DNA of 64,000 bases. Origin: an uncultured Eubacteriales bacterium. Its GTDB lineage: Bacteria; Bacillota; Clostridia; Christensenellales; CAG-138. The translations under genes were made by a program, and so were the position numbers. Each line of letters starts with the position of its first letter. Within the stretch, counting starts at the first letter, position 1. Positions 1 through 8,107 of the stretch are shown here, piece by piece. The notes under the pieces were generated by a model. That model had not been told where the DNA came from. It did no database searches and saw only the letters and a list, made by a program, of their open reading frames with translations. The DNA lies in NCBI GenBank assembly GCA_902765005.1, contig CACWYB010000001.1, forward strand, positions 124,001-188,000, read 5' to 3'.

Positions 1-143
1 TCGTGTGCATCGGGGGCCTGACCTACGCCACGCTCATGACCATCTTCATCGTGCCCGTGCTATACGACCTGCTGCGCCGGGACAAAAAGCCGGCGGCGGA
101 CCCCGTCCCCGCGGCCCAAACAGCGGAGCAGTCGGAAGCATAA
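1..143 (+). CDS. RND-family efflux transporter, C-terminal end (partial)
   Basis: The last 47 codons of a gene that starts before the window, read in the frame beginning at base 3 and ending in TAA at 141-143. The visible protein has the stretch GGLTYATLMTIFIVPVLYDL, which matches the final transmembrane helix of AcrB/MexB-type RND (resistance-nodulation-division) pumps, followed by a short charged, Ala/Pro-rich cytoplasmic tail. Such pumps export drugs or other amphiphiles using the proton gradient. The substrate cannot be judged from this fragment. A hairpin terminator follows directly, so this is the last gene of its operon. Confidence 0.75.
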   Translation, partial: VCIGGLTYATLMTIFIVPVLYDLLRRDKKPAADPVPAAQTAEQSEA

Positions 144-162
144 AACCGATATCCACAGACAC

Positions 163-191
163 GGAGCAGTCCTACAGGCTGCTCCCTTTTT
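163..191 (+). terminator. Intrinsic terminator after the RND pump gene
   Basis: A perfect 7-bp stem (GGAGCAG at 163-169 with CTGCTCC at 179-185), a 9-nt loop and a run of Ts. It lies 20 bases after the stop codon and just before the padR promoter. Confidence 0.75.
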
Positions 192-207
192 CGTTTTTCG
201 GCGCATA

Positions 208-236
208 TTGACAGGCCGGACAACAGCCGCTATACT
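208..236 (+). promoter_or_regulatory. Sigma-A type promoter of the padR operon
   Basis: TTGACA (208-213), exactly 17 bases, then TATACT (231-236): a near-consensus vegetative promoter, 33 bases before the PadR start codon. A PadR regulator would be expected to bind here for autoregulation; I see no clear long palindrome. Confidence 0.8.
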
Positions 237-268
237 ATTCCACAAGTAGAATATAAAGGAGGCCATCC

Positions 269-844
269 ATGCTCAAGCACGGCATCTTAGGGCTGCTGAA
301 CTACGACGACAAGACCGGCTATGAGATCATGACCGTATTCCGGGATTCCCTGAACCATTTCTGGACCGCCCAGACCAGCCAGATCTACCGGGAGCTGCAG
401 GCCATGGAGCAGGCCGGGTGGATCAGGGAGACCCACATCCCCCAGACCGGCAAACCGGATAAAAACCTGTACGCCATCACCCCGGCGGGGCAGGAGGAGC
501 TGGTGCGCTGGCTGCGGGACAATAACCTGCCGGAGGGCATCCGGAGCCCGCTGTTGATGAAGACCTTCTTCTTGGGGGAGCTGCCTGTGGAGGAGAACCT
601 GGCCTTCTTCCGGGCCATGCGGGACGAGTCCGTGTTCCCCGACGAGGGAAAGCAGGCCGCCGCCAGCGCCGACTTCTACCGGCAGGCCATAGACCACCCG
701 GAGAAGGCCGTCTACTGGATGCTCACCATCGAGTTTGGGCGGATGTATGAGAAGATGCAGCGGAAATGGTGCGACTACTGCATCCGCACCCTGGAAGATC
801 TTCAGCATAAACAGGACAAGGAGAAAAAGGAGAGGGAACCATGA
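269..844 (+). CDS. PadR family transcriptional regulator
   Basis: A 191-residue protein with the PadR winged helix-turn-helix at residues 1-85 (begins MLKHGILGLLNYDDKTGYEI; recognition region around FWTAQTSQIYRELQAMEQAG) and a C-terminal helical dimerisation domain of the Vir/PadR-C type with a long charged tail. PadR proteins usually repress a nearby detoxification or efflux operon and release DNA on binding a small aromatic or lipophilic ligand. An AAAGGAGG ribosome site lies at 256-263. Its end overlaps the next gene by 4 bases (ATGA), so it is co-translated with the flavodoxin genes it probably controls. Ligand unknown. Confidence 0.9.
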   Translation: MLKHGILGLLNYDDKTGYEIMTVFRDSLNHFWTAQTSQIYRELQAMEQAGWIRETHIPQTGKPDKNLYAITPAGQEELVRWLRDNNLPEGIRSPLLMKTFFLGELPVEENLAFFRAMRDESVFPDEGKQAAASADFYRQAIDHPEKAVYWMLTIEFGRMYEKMQRKWCDYCIRTLEDLQHKQDKEKKEREP

Positions 845-1329
845 AGCTGATCATTCATGACCTTGGCGGCGATTTTGACGCCCTGCTCCGGAAAAAGGCC
901 GACCAAACCCTGGCGGCGGACGGGAAGTACGCCCCCTGCCAGGGCTGTTTCGGCTGCTGGACCAAACACCCGGCGGCCTGCTTCATGAAGGACGCCCTGC
1001 AGCAAGCCTGCCGTCTTGTGGGCCAGGCGGACGAGCTGATCATCGTCACGAAGAACCTGTACGGCGGCTACAGCGCCCCGGTGAAGAACGTGCTGGATCG
1101 GTCCATCGGCACCTCCACGCCCTTCTCCACCTACCGGGGCCGCCAGATGCACCACACCCTGCGCTATGGGAAGCACGGCCTGTGGAAGGTGGTCGTCTAT
1201 GGAGCGATCACGGAAGCTGAGAAGGCGTCCTTTCGATATCTGGCGGAGCGAAACGCCCTCAACGACGGCTTCGCTTCCTCCCAAGTTCTCTTCCTCGACG
1301 ACCTTTCTCAGCTGGAGGCAGCCCTATGA
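841..1329 (+). CDS. Flavodoxin-like / NADPH-dependent FMN reductase family protein
   Basis: A 162-residue cytoplasmic protein with the flavodoxin-like fold of the NADPH-dependent FMN reductase family. The segment CQGCFGCWTKHPAACFMKD near residue 33 and a following region ending in YGGYSAPVKNVLDRS match the family called 'flavodoxin family protein' in Clostridia, in which this Cys-rich loop sits near the flavin. It has no N-terminal GSPRxxSN phosphate loop. It overlaps both neighbours (ATGA at each end), so it is tightly coupled to the PadR regulator and the next flavodoxin-like gene. Substrate unknown; a quinone, nitro-compound or metal-reducing role would fit. Confidence 0.75.
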   Translation: MKLIIHDLGGDFDALLRKKADQTLAADGKYAPCQGCFGCWTKHPAACFMKDALQQACRLVGQADELIIVTKNLYGGYSAPVKNVLDRSIGTSTPFSTYRGRQMHHTLRYGKHGLWKVVVYGAITEAEKASFRYLAERNALNDGFASSQVLFLDDLSQLEAAL

Positions 1330-2072
1330 AAACGGTGTTTATCAACGGCAGTCCCAAGAAGCGCTTCTGCGCCTCGGCCTACTTTCTCTTTTGGCAGCGG
1401 CTGTTCACCGGCGGCAGGAAGGTCACCCGGAAGCTGCGGACGCCGGCGGACTATGATGGGATATTGCAGGAGCTTCCCGACGCCCAGGCGGTGGTATTCT
1501 CCCTGCCTCTGTACGTGGACGGGGTCCCCTCCCACGTGCTTCGGTTCATGGAACGGATGGAGGCCTTCTGTCAGGAGAAGGGCCTGCGCTTCAGCGTGTA
1601 CTGCATCGCCAACAACGGCTTCATCGAGGGCAGGCAAAACGAGCCCCTGATGCAGACCTTCGAGCACTTCTGCGCCCGGGCCGGCCTCGTTTGGGGCGGG
1701 GGCGTGGGCATCGGCGGCGGCGTCATGCTGAACGTGTATCGGATCGTGTACCTGGTGCAGATCGCCCTGTTGCTGGCGGGCGCGGTCCTGAACGCCATCA
1801 ACACCGGCAGCTTCTTCACCCGGGGCGCCCTGCAGAGCTTCGGGGAAAACACCGCCGTCATCCTGTTCCTCAACCTGGGGGTGCTGTTCTATCTCATCCG
1901 CATGGGCCACCATATCCGCAAAGGGACCTTCAGCGGCAAGCGGTACACCCGCATCCTGGTGCCCTCCTTCCTCTTTATCCTGTTCGCGGACGCCTTCTTC
2001 CTCATTGCGTCCCTCTTTGAGGGCGGGCTGTTCCGGGGCTGGCTGGCAAAGAAAAAGTATGGGGAGGCATAA
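1326..2072 (+). CDS. Flavodoxin-like protein with C-terminal membrane segments
   Basis: A 248-residue protein. The N-terminal ~130 residues are flavodoxin-like, beginning MKTVFINGSPKKR (the FMN phosphate loop) with a VVFSLPLYVDGVPSHVLRFMERM segment. The C-terminal half holds about three hydrophobic helices (roughly residues 139-160, 177-197 and 217-235), so the flavin domain is tethered to the membrane. It overlaps the upstream flavodoxin by 4 bases and lies 3 bases before the membrane ferredoxin gene. The context suggests an electron path between a membrane Fe-S protein and flavin. The reaction is unknown. Confidence 0.7.
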   Translation: MKTVFINGSPKKRFCASAYFLFWQRLFTGGRKVTRKLRTPADYDGILQELPDAQAVVFSLPLYVDGVPSHVLRFMERMEAFCQEKGLRFSVYCIANNGFIEGRQNEPLMQTFEHFCARAGLVWGGGVGIGGGVMLNVYRIVYLVQIALLLAGAVLNAINTGSFFTRGALQSFGENTAVILFLNLGVLFYLIRMGHHIRKGTFSGKRYTRILVPSFLFILFADAFFLIASLFEGGLFRGWLAKKKYGEA

Positions 2073-2075
2073 GCC

Positions 2076-2894
2076 ATGAAGAAGTACGCGGCGCCCCTTT
2101 TACTGCTGGCGGTCTTCGAGGCCGTGGCGGTTTCCCTGTGGCTTGCCAAGGGCAACCTCTTCTATCTTTTCAACTTCAGCTACATCGGCTGCTCCATCGC
2201 CCTGGGGGTCTTTCTCTTCATCCGCAAGTATACCCACGCCCGGCGAGTGGTCCAGCTGCTGGTGGGGCTGTATATGCTGGTCTATTTGGGCCTGATCTGC
2301 GGGGAGAATATGCAGATCGAAGGCTTCTGGTACTACCTGTTCACCGGGGTCTTTGAGGCGGCCACCATCCACTATGCCGTGGCGAAGATCTTCGGCCCCC
2401 TGCTCTTCGGCCGGGGCTGGTGCGGCTACGCCTGCTGGACGGCCATGGTGCTGGACTTTCTGCCCTATAAAACGCCCGCCGGCCCTCGCAAAAGGCTGGG
2501 CTGGATCCGGTACGTCACCTTTATCCTGTCGCTCCTGTTCGTGGCCGGCCTGTTCCTGGCCCATGTGGGAAACCTGGAAAGAATCATGTTCTGGGCCTTC
2601 CTCATCGGCAACGGGCTCTACTACGCTGCGGGGATCGCGCTTGCCTACGCGTTCAAGGATAACCGGGCCTTCTGCAAGTATATCTGCCCGATCACGGTGT
2701 TTTTGAAACCCATGAGCTATTTCTCCCTCCTGCGGGTGAAGTGCAACAAGGAAAAATGCGTCTCCTGCGGCAAGTGCAAGCGGGTGTGCCCCATGGACGT
2801 GGACGTGACCGACAACAGCCGGAGCCGAAAGCACGGCACGGAGTGCATCCTGTGCATGGAGTGCGTGAAGAACTGCCCCAAGGGCGCCCTGTAA
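2076..2894 (+). CDS. NapH/NosR-like polytopic membrane protein with two 4Fe-4S clusters
   Basis: A 272-residue protein with about five membrane helices, then a C-terminal ferredoxin domain. The motif GRGWCGYACWTAM near residue 112 and CKYICPITVFLKP near residue 200 are the paired Cys motifs of the NapH/NosR/CcoG-like family. Two classical 4Fe-4S sites follow: CVSCGKCKRVCP and CILCMECVKNCP. Such proteins carry electrons between the membrane and soluble redox partners. As the last gene of the PadR operon it probably serves the two flavodoxin-like proteins upstream. A strong hairpin terminator follows 51 bases downstream. Confidence 0.8.
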   Translation: MKKYAAPLLLLAVFEAVAVSLWLAKGNLFYLFNFSYIGCSIALGVFLFIRKYTHARRVVQLLVGLYMLVYLGLICGENMQIEGFWYYLFTGVFEAATIHYAVAKIFGPLLFGRGWCGYACWTAMVLDFLPYKTPAGPRKRLGWIRYVTFILSLLFVAGLFLAHVGNLERIMFWAFLIGNGLYYAAGIALAYAFKDNRAFCKYICPITVFLKPMSYFSLLRVKCNKEKCVSCGKCKRVCPMDVDVTDNSRSRKHGTECILCMECVKNCPKGAL

Positions 2895-2945
2895 GGGCGG
2901 CGCTCGCCCCTCTCCGCGGCCGCCCCGCTTAAAAATGCTCCGACC

Positions 2946-2972
2946 GCCCCGCCTGAAAGCGGGGCTTTTTTT
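2946..2972 (+). terminator. Intrinsic terminator of the padR operon
   Basis: A perfect 7-bp GC stem (GCCCCGC 2946-2952, GCGGGGC 2959-2965), 6-nt loop and seven Ts. Confidence 0.85.
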
Positions 2973-3051
2973 CCGATTTTTCCCTTTTCAAATCCCGCAA
3001 AGCACGGTATACTTAGGACCGCTGACGAAACCGGAGGGAAAGGATGCGCCC

Positions 3052-4191
3052 ATGAAGAAGGTCCTGCTGTTTTTGAAGAAAGAGCCCATGCTCACCGTGT
3101 CGCTGCTGGCGGCGGCGGTGGCCCTGTTCATCACGCCGCCCACGGCCGCCCTGCTGAAGGACATCGACTGGCGCACATTGGGCACCCTGCTCATGATGCT
3201 GTGCGTGCTGGAGGGCTTCAAGCGGGAGAACGTGCTTCGGCCCCTGGTGGCCCTGGCCTCCCGGCTGGAGCGGATGAGCCTGCTCAGCCTGTTCCTCATC
3301 TTCGGGGTGTTCTTCAGCTCCATGTTCGTCACCAACGATGTATCGCTCATCATCTTCGTGCCGGTGACCATCCTGCTCTTTCGGGAGGGGGGCAAGGAGA
3401 AGTACATCCTGCCCGTCATCTCCATGGAGAACATCGCCGCCATCCGGGGCTCCCTCCTCACCCCCTTCGGCAGCCCCCAGAACCTGTTTCTCTACGGCCA
3501 ATCCGGGGTCAGCGCCGGACACTTCTTGCTCCATATGCTGCCCCTGTGCGCCCTGTCCGCGGGGCTGCTGGTCCTTTTCGTCCTCTTCCTGTACCGAAAG
3601 GACCCCCGGGAAGGGATCCGGGCCCAGGCCGCCGTGGCCCCCTGGCAGCCGGAGGGGAAGAGGCGCCGGGTGGTGTACCTTATTCTTTTCCTGCTGATCC
3701 TGCTGGTCATCGTCACCCGGACCCGGCTCTGGCCCCTTGCGGTAATCCTGGTGCTGCTGGGCATCCTGGCGGTGGACAGAAGGCTCCTGCTGCAGGTGGA
3801 TTACGTGCTGATCTTCACCTTTTTATGCTTCTTCGTGTTCTCCTCCTCCATCGCCCGAAACGGGCGCATCGCCGGCTTTCTGCAGCGGGCGGTGGCGGGG
3901 CAGGAATACTGGTGGGCCATCGGCCTGAGCCAGCTGATCTCCAACGTGCCCGCCTCCATCGTGCTGTACCCCTTTACGGAGAACTTTGCCGGCCTCATCT
4001 ACGGCCTGGACACGGCGGGCCTCTGCTCCCTGATCGGGTCGCTGGCTTCCGTCATCAACTACCGCATCTACGTGCGGGAATACCCGCAGAACGGGGGCAA
4101 GTTCATCAAAGTCTTCACCCTGGTCAGCTGGGCCTTCTTCCTGCTGGTGGTGATCCCGGGCTACCTGCTGAGCCGCTGGCCCTTCTTTTAA
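3052..4191 (+). CDS. SLC13/ArsB-like (ion transporter superfamily) permease
   Basis: A 379-residue integral membrane protein with about ten hydrophobic helices. Paired re-entrant motifs typical of the ion transporter superfamily are visible: TNDVSLIIFVPVT in the first half and SNVPASIVLYPF in the second, plus GSPQNLFLYG. Family members move citrate/dicarboxylates, sulfate, arsenite or exchange Na+/H+; I cannot choose from sequence. I set the start at the ATG at 3052 (MKKVLLFLKK), after GGAGGGAAAGG; the open frame runs 39 codons further upstream, but those run back into the terminator and have no ribosome site. It appears to be a single-gene unit; TATACT at 3008-3013 may be its -10. Confidence 0.75.
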   Translation: MKKVLLFLKKEPMLTVSLLAAAVALFITPPTAALLKDIDWRTLGTLLMMLCVLEGFKRENVLRPLVALASRLERMSLLSLFLIFGVFFSSMFVTNDVSLIIFVPVTILLFREGGKEKYILPVISMENIAAIRGSLLTPFGSPQNLFLYGQSGVSAGHFLLHMLPLCALSAGLLVLFVLFLYRKDPREGIRAQAAVAPWQPEGKRRRVVYLILFLLILLVIVTRTRLWPLAVILVLLGILAVDRRLLLQVDYVLIFTFLCFFVFSSSIARNGRIAGFLQRAVAGQEYWWAIGLSQLISNVPASIVLYPFTENFAGLIYGLDTAGLCSLIGSLASVINYRIYVREYPQNGGKFIKVFTLVSWAFFLLVVIPGYLLSRWPFF

Positions 4192-4244
4192 TTCCCGTGC
4201 AAAAATGGCTATCCCCCGCGGGCGGCCATTGTACAAAAATCGAA

Positions 4245-4270
4245 AACGCCGCCCTGCTTCAGGCGGCGTT
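4245..4270 (-). terminator. Terminator between convergent transporter and DUF1295 gene
   Basis: A perfect 9-bp stem AACGCCGCC/GGCGGCGTT with an 8-nt loop. On the minus strand it is followed by a T-rich stretch, so it chiefly ends the minus-strand operon coming from 8041. Confidence 0.7.
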
Positions 4271-4288
4271 ATTGTTATAGGCTGTACG

Positions 4289-5116
4289 TCAGTCCCGGTA
4301 GACCTTCATGGAGTGGAACTGCTTTGTGAAGGGGAAGAGCAGGGGGACCGTGTCGGAATACTTCTGGTATTCCGGGTCCAGACCGTAGGTCTTCTCGTGG
4401 CGCAGCTCCAGCCGCTGGGCGGAGTTGTACATGACGAAGGTGATGAGGATCAGGGCGATGATGACGATGATCCACTGCTTGCCCTGGACGGCGCCGATGC
4501 CGGACACGGTGACGCCCACCCAGAAGAGGACCTCGGAGAAGTAGTTGGGGCAGCGGACGATCTTATAGAGGCCCGTGTCGCAGAACCGCTTGGGGTTCAC
4601 CTTCTTGGCGGCGGACTTCTGCCTGTCGGCGGTGGCTTCGCCGACGATAGCCAGGGCCATGATGACCACGCCCAGCCATGCAAAGACGTTGTCGGAAGCC
4701 CGGTTGACCAGCCGGTAGGTCACCGCGGAGGTCTGGGCCGTGTACATGAACATGGAATAGACCCACATGAAGGCGGATACGGGGATGGGCATGGCCTTGG
4801 TGGAGCCGGTCTTTTCCAACGTCTTCTTATAGGCGGCGTTGGTCAGCTCCCGCTTGAGGATATAGCCCCCCAGGCGGTAGCCGTAGAGGATGAACAGGGC
4901 TGCCATGATGGCCGTGGCCAGGGAGATGGTCTTGGTGACAAGGCCGAAGATCAGCAGATACGCGCCGATGCACATGACCGCGAAGCCGTAGCCCACGGAC
5001 ATGAACCACACGAACTCCTTGAAGCCCATGCAGCAGCCGATGGCCGCCACGATGATCACGCTCCACATGAACAGGGGCCAAACCTGACCGATATAGGATG
5101 GATCCAGATGGAACAT
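4289..5116 (-). CDS. DUF1295 membrane protein (steroid 5-alpha-reductase-like)
   Basis: A 275-residue polytopic membrane protein with about seven hydrophobic helices. The C-terminal motif GLYKIVRCPNYFSEVLFWVG is the signature of the DUF1295 / steroid 5-alpha-reductase C-terminal superfamily, which also includes isoprenylcysteine methyltransferase-like proteins and usually uses NADPH (or S-adenosylmethionine) at the membrane face. It is the last gene of a five-gene minus-strand operon with two flavin split-barrel proteins and an NmrA-type NAD(P)-binding protein, so reduction of a lipophilic molecule is plausible. It begins one base after the end of the NmrA gene. The substrate is not shown by the sequence. 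Confidence 0.75.
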   Translation of the reverse strand: MFHLDPSYIGQVWPLFMWSVIIVAAIGCCMGFKEFVWFMSVGYGFAVMCIGAYLLIFGLVTKTISLATAIMAALFILYGYRLGGYILKRELTNAAYKKTLEKTGSTKAMPIPVSAFMWVYSMFMYTAQTSAVTYRLVNRASDNVFAWLGVVIMALAIVGEATADRQKSAAKKVNPKRFCDTGLYKIVRCPNYFSEVLFWVGVTVSGIGAVQGKQWIIVIIALILITFVMYNSAQRLELRHEKTYGLDPEYQKYSDTVPLLFPFTKQFHSMKVYRD

Positions 5117-5979
5117 TACGCTTTCCTCCCAAAGTATTCTTTGATGTACTGAGCGAAGGAGCCCTCGCCGGTCACGTCCTTGCCCACCAGATCATGGGAC
5201 AGGGTCCACTTGGAGAAGAGGATGATATCATGCTTGCCGGCCTTCTTGATGGCGGGCATGTTGGCCAGGAGCCCAAACATCCAGATGGGGCTGTCCTTGA
5301 TGACCACGGGCTTGCCGGCGGCCTTAAAGCACATCTTGGCCATCTCCTCATAGGTGTAGGTCTCCTTGCCGCCCACCTCATAGAGCCGGTTGGTGTCCAT
5401 CATGTGGTCCACGATGAACTTGGCGAAGTCGGGGCAGTCCACCACGTTGGCCTTCACGTTGTGATAGCCCTTCAAAAGCTGCATCTCGCCCTTGTCCACA
5501 TAGGGCTTGAACACCTTGGCGATATCGTAGAAGTAGCCCGTGGGCCGGTAGATCACATAGTCCATGGTGCCCTTCTTGAGCTCGTTCTCCAGCATGAACT
5601 TGGCGTGGAGCATGGGCACCTTCTCGGCCCCGGGCTCGTTGCAGGCGATGACGGAGATATAGTTGAACTTCTTCACGCCGGCAGCCTTGGCCTCGTTGTA
5701 CAGGTTCAAATTGCCCTGGTAGTCGATGTCATAGGCGGTGAACCGGGTGGAAGCGCCGGTGAGGCCCATGGTGGTGATGACCACCTCCGCCCCGTCGCAC
5801 AGGCCCTTGAGGGTCTCGGGGTTGGTGGCGTCGATGGACCGGAAGGTGTACTTGCCCTCCAGGCCGTTGTTCTCCCGTTCCTTCAGATCGGCCGCCACCA
5901 CGTCGCAGCCCTTGTCCGTCAGAACCTTCAGAATCTCAAAGCCCAGGTTGCCGAAAGCGCCTGCCAATACGATCTTCAT
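5116..5979 (-). CDS. NmrA-like NAD(P)H-binding (atypical SDR) protein
   Basis: A 287-residue cytoplasmic protein with an N-terminal Rossmann motif (MKIVLAGAFGNLGFEILKVL, GxxGxxG type) and the layout of atypical short-chain dehydrogenase/NmrA proteins: VVITTMGLTG, then YISVIACNEPG where classical SDRs have the YxxxK site. YRPTGYFYDIAKVF and the later VVDCPDFAKFIVDHMM are typical of this group. It probably binds NAD(P)H and acts as a reductase, epimerase or redox sensor. It sits between the PPOX-like gene and the DUF1295 gene in the TetR operon. Function inferred from family only. Confidence 0.75.
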   Translation of the reverse strand: MKIVLAGAFGNLGFEILKVLTDKGCDVVAADLKERENNGLEGKYTFRSIDATNPETLKGLCDGAEVVITTMGLTGASTRFTAYDIDYQGNLNLYNEAKAAGVKKFNYISVIACNEPGAEKVPMLHAKFMLENELKKGTMDYVIYRPTGYFYDIAKVFKPYVDKGEMQLLKGYHNVKANVVDCPDFAKFIVDHMMDTNRLYEVGGKETYTYEEMAKMCFKAAGKPVVIKDSPIWMFGLLANMPAIKKAGKHDIILFSKWTLSHDLVGKDVTGEGSFAQYIKEYFGRKA

Positions 5980-6007
5980 AGTGTTTCCTCCTTTTGTATT
6001 CTAAACC

Positions 6008-6526
6008 TTACGCCGGCGTGACGATCTGCCGCACGTCGAAGCCTTGCTTGACGAAATCCGTGTCGTACATCTCGAACTTGGTGGGCACCACCCGGACCAC
6101 CGCCACCTCCACGGCCGCCGCCTTCAGCACATCGTAGGGGATGCCCTTGAAGGCCAGGAGCTTTTTGAACTCCTCGGAGTCGTTGCTGTAAAACTCCGCC
6201 TTGCCCATGACCTGCAGGCCGTGGGAGTCCTTGGGGTTGCCGTAGTACTCGAAGATGGCCATGCTCACGTTCCGGTTCTTCTCCAGGCCGATGAACTTGC
6301 TGCCGCCCTCGCTGACGAACCAGAAACACCCGTCCATGTAGGTGTACTCGATGGGGGTGCAGCGGATGTAGTCGCCGTAGCCCGTGGCGAAGCCGCAGGT
6401 GTTGTGGGCCTTGATGAAGCCCTCGATGTGCTTCCAGGCCGCGTCCCTGTCCATGTGCTTGGCGGTCTTCTGCTGCTCGATCCAAAAGTTTTGGAAATGA
6501 TGATAATCCGGGATGAATTCGCTCAT
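6008..6526 (-). CDS. Pyridoxamine 5'-phosphate oxidase family (FMN split-barrel) protein
   Basis: A 172-residue soluble protein. The segment GFATGYGDYIRCTPIEYTYMDGCFWFVSEGGSKF and later KNRNVSMAIFEYYG follow the pattern of flavin-binding split-barrel proteins of the PNPOx-like superfamily, where a substrate-facing beta strand precedes a 'F(W)F.SE...K' flavin-phosphate site. Such proteins bind FMN, F420 or haem and reduce diverse substrates. It lies 4 bases downstream of the other split-barrel gene, so the pair is co-translated. Exact reaction unknown. Confidence 0.7.
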   Translation of the reverse strand: MSEFIPDYHHFQNFWIEQQKTAKHMDRDAAWKHIEGFIKAHNTCGFATGYGDYIRCTPIEYTYMDGCFWFVSEGGSKFIGLEKNRNVSMAIFEYYGNPKDSHGLQVMGKAEFYSNDSEEFKKLLAFKGIPYDVLKAAAVEVAVVRVVPTKFEMYDTDFVKQGFDVRQIVTPA

Positions 6527-6530
6527 GGCC

Positions 6531-7466
6531 TTACTTTCCTTTCTCCTTGCTGCGCTTGTCGTTGATGATGTCCATCTCCTTCACGTCGATGAGCTTCACG
6601 CCGTTCTCCTCCGCCCACTTGACGCAGCCCTTGAGGGCCGTGGGCAGGAAGACCCGGGGCACCTTCACCAGCCGCTCCAGGGCCGCGTCGGTGAACTTCA
6701 CCTCGGTCTGGAGCCGATCCGCGGCGTAGCGCACGCTGGCCACGGTGGTCTGCCGCTGGGGCAGCAGCTCCGGCAGGAGCCGGCGGTGCTTGTGGTACCA
6801 GAAGTTCTTGGAATCCCGATAGCCGTAGTCCACGGGCAGATGGGGGAAGTCCCAGGACTTGACGCCGTTGATGATGGCGTTGCGGTACTGCTCCTTCATG
6901 AGGATCTTGTCGATCTTCAGCACGAAGTGGGCGCCGTAGGGAGTGGTGATGCCGTTGAAGTCATGATATTTGGGGAGCTCGTAGTGGTCCATGCCCTCGG
7001 GGATGGGGCCGTCGTCCTGGGCGTTGTCCAGGGTGTCCACCCAGGTGCACTCCACCGCCTGGACCGCCTCCGTGATCACCTGGGGATAGGTGCCCTTGGG
7101 GTCCTCGGCCTTTCTCAGGCCGTCCTCCAAATGGAAGCGGAAGTCCTTCATCTTCTCCTCCGGCGTGTCCCCCGGCCAGCCCAGGCGGACCATCTCCTTG
7201 AAGGTCTTGCGGTCGTCGGGCAGGAAGTTGATGACGCACTTCTTGTGCTTGATCAGGTTCTGGGCGGTGTTGGAGGAGTTGCGGCACTCCAGCATAAAGG
7301 CATAGAAGGGCTTGCCCGCCACATAGAAGGGCGAAAGCAGGGAGTATGGCCCGCAGGTGGTCTTCCCGTCGTCGGTGAGGGTGCTGACCAGCACCGCCGG
7401 CATGGGATAGAACAGGGACGTTTGATAGAAGTTGTCAACGATGCGCAGCTCTTGGAATGTGGACAT
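6531..7466 (-). CDS. Flavin reductase-like FMN-binding split-barrel protein
   Basis: A 311-residue protein whose N-terminal 220 residues resemble the flavin reductase-like domain (family of DIM6/NTAB and HpaC): YPMPAVLVSTLTDDGKTTCGPYSLLSPFYVAGKPF, then NTAQNLIKHKKCVINFLPDD. The C-terminal ~90 residues are charged and helical and look like a family-specific extension. It is the second gene of the TetR-led operon, 26 bases after tetR, and is followed at 4 bases by a second split-barrel gene. Likely an FMN-dependent reductase; substrate unknown. Confidence 0.7.
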   Translation of the reverse strand: MSTFQELRIVDNFYQTSLFYPMPAVLVSTLTDDGKTTCGPYSLLSPFYVAGKPFYAFMLECRNSSNTAQNLIKHKKCVINFLPDDRKTFKEMVRLGWPGDTPEEKMKDFRFHLEDGLRKAEDPKGTYPQVITEAVQAVECTWVDTLDNAQDDGPIPEGMDHYELPKYHDFNGITTPYGAHFVLKIDKILMKEQYRNAIINGVKSWDFPHLPVDYGYRDSKNFWYHKHRRLLPELLPQRQTTVASVRYAADRLQTEVKFTDAALERLVKVPRVFLPTALKGCVKWAEENGVKLIDVKEMDIINDKRSKEKGK

Positions 7467-7492
7467 TCTTTGGAATTCCTCCTTGTTTGGGA

Positions 7493-8041
7493 TTATACTC
7501 GGCGGGGTTCGATCCCCCCGCGGATAAGCGAAAGCAGCTCCTCCTCCCCCACCTCCGGGTGCTGGCTGGCGGCGATGATAAGCTCGCTCAAAAGCACCGC
7601 CTGCCCCACCGTCAGAGTCTGGGAGAAGCGGGCAAAGAGATCCGCCAGCTCCCCTTGGATCTGCTCCAGGAGCATCTTATGCCGGGCGCGGAACAGGGCA
7701 CCGAAGCCCTCCCCCGTGGGGTAGGTCCGCCACACGCCCTCGTAGACCGCGCGGAAGGAGCGGATGGCTTCATACAGGCACAGGATCCCTGCCTCCGGGC
7801 TCCGGACGGTTTGCATGGTCTGCCGGGCGCGGGAGAGCGCCTGGAGCCAGTCCTGGGCCATGACCGCGCCCATCAGGCTCTCCTTGTCCCGGTAGTAGTT
7901 GTAGATGGTGCCCACGGCGATGCCGCAGTCCTCGGCTATGCCCCGGGCAGAAAAAGAGGACAGGTCTCCCCCCAGCAGCCGCTTCCGGGCCGAAAGAAGG
8001 ATCCTGTTCTCCAAATCTTCTATTATTTTAGGCATAGGCAA
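7493..8041 (-). CDS. TetR/AcrR family transcriptional regulator
   Basis: A 182-residue protein with a TetR DNA-binding domain at residues 5-55 (LSARKRLLGGDLSSFSARGIAEDCGIAVGTIYNYYRDKESLMGAV), where IAVGTIYNYYRDKESL is the recognition helix and its cap. The remaining ~125 residues form the ligand and dimer domain. It heads the minus-strand operon running to 4289 and is divergent from an MFS carrier. A perfect 18-base palindrome overlaps its own -10 element, so autorepression is expected. Ligand unknown, probably a small hydrophobic compound exported by the MFS protein or reduced by the operon enzymes. Confidence 0.9.
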   Translation of the reverse strand: MPMPKIIEDLENRILLSARKRLLGGDLSSFSARGIAEDCGIAVGTIYNYYRDKESLMGAVMAQDWLQALSRARQTMQTVRSPEAGILCLYEAIRSFRAVYEGVWRTYPTGEGFGALFRARHKMLLEQIQGELADLFARFSQTLTVGQAVLLSELIIAASQHPEVGEEELLSLIRGGIEPRRV

Positions 8042-8048
8042 ACCTCTT

Positions 8049-8066
8049 TTATGAACACATTCATAA
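8049..8066. promoter_or_regulatory. Palindromic operator, probable TetR binding site
   Basis: TTATGAA (8049-8055), CACA, TTCATAA (8060-8066): a perfect 7-bp inverted repeat. It overlaps the -10 hexamer of the minus-strand tetR promoter and starts 8 bases before the tetR coding sequence. The placement is that expected of a TetR autoregulatory site. Confidence 0.75.
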
Positions 8067-8091
8067 TAACCCGGCGGAAGGGATTTGTCAA
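8063..8091 (-). promoter_or_regulatory. Promoter of the tetR operon
   Basis: On the minus strand: TTGACA (8091-8086), 17 bases, TATTAT (8068-8063). A strong sigma-A type promoter whose -10 lies inside the palindromic operator. Confidence 0.8.
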
Positions 8092-8107
8092 GACGACTGC
8101 GGCTTTC

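Noticed and set aside
2935..3051. An upstream extension of the permease gene to 2935.
   Set aside because: The extra codons run back into the preceding terminator and lack a ribosome site; the ATG at 3052 fits better.
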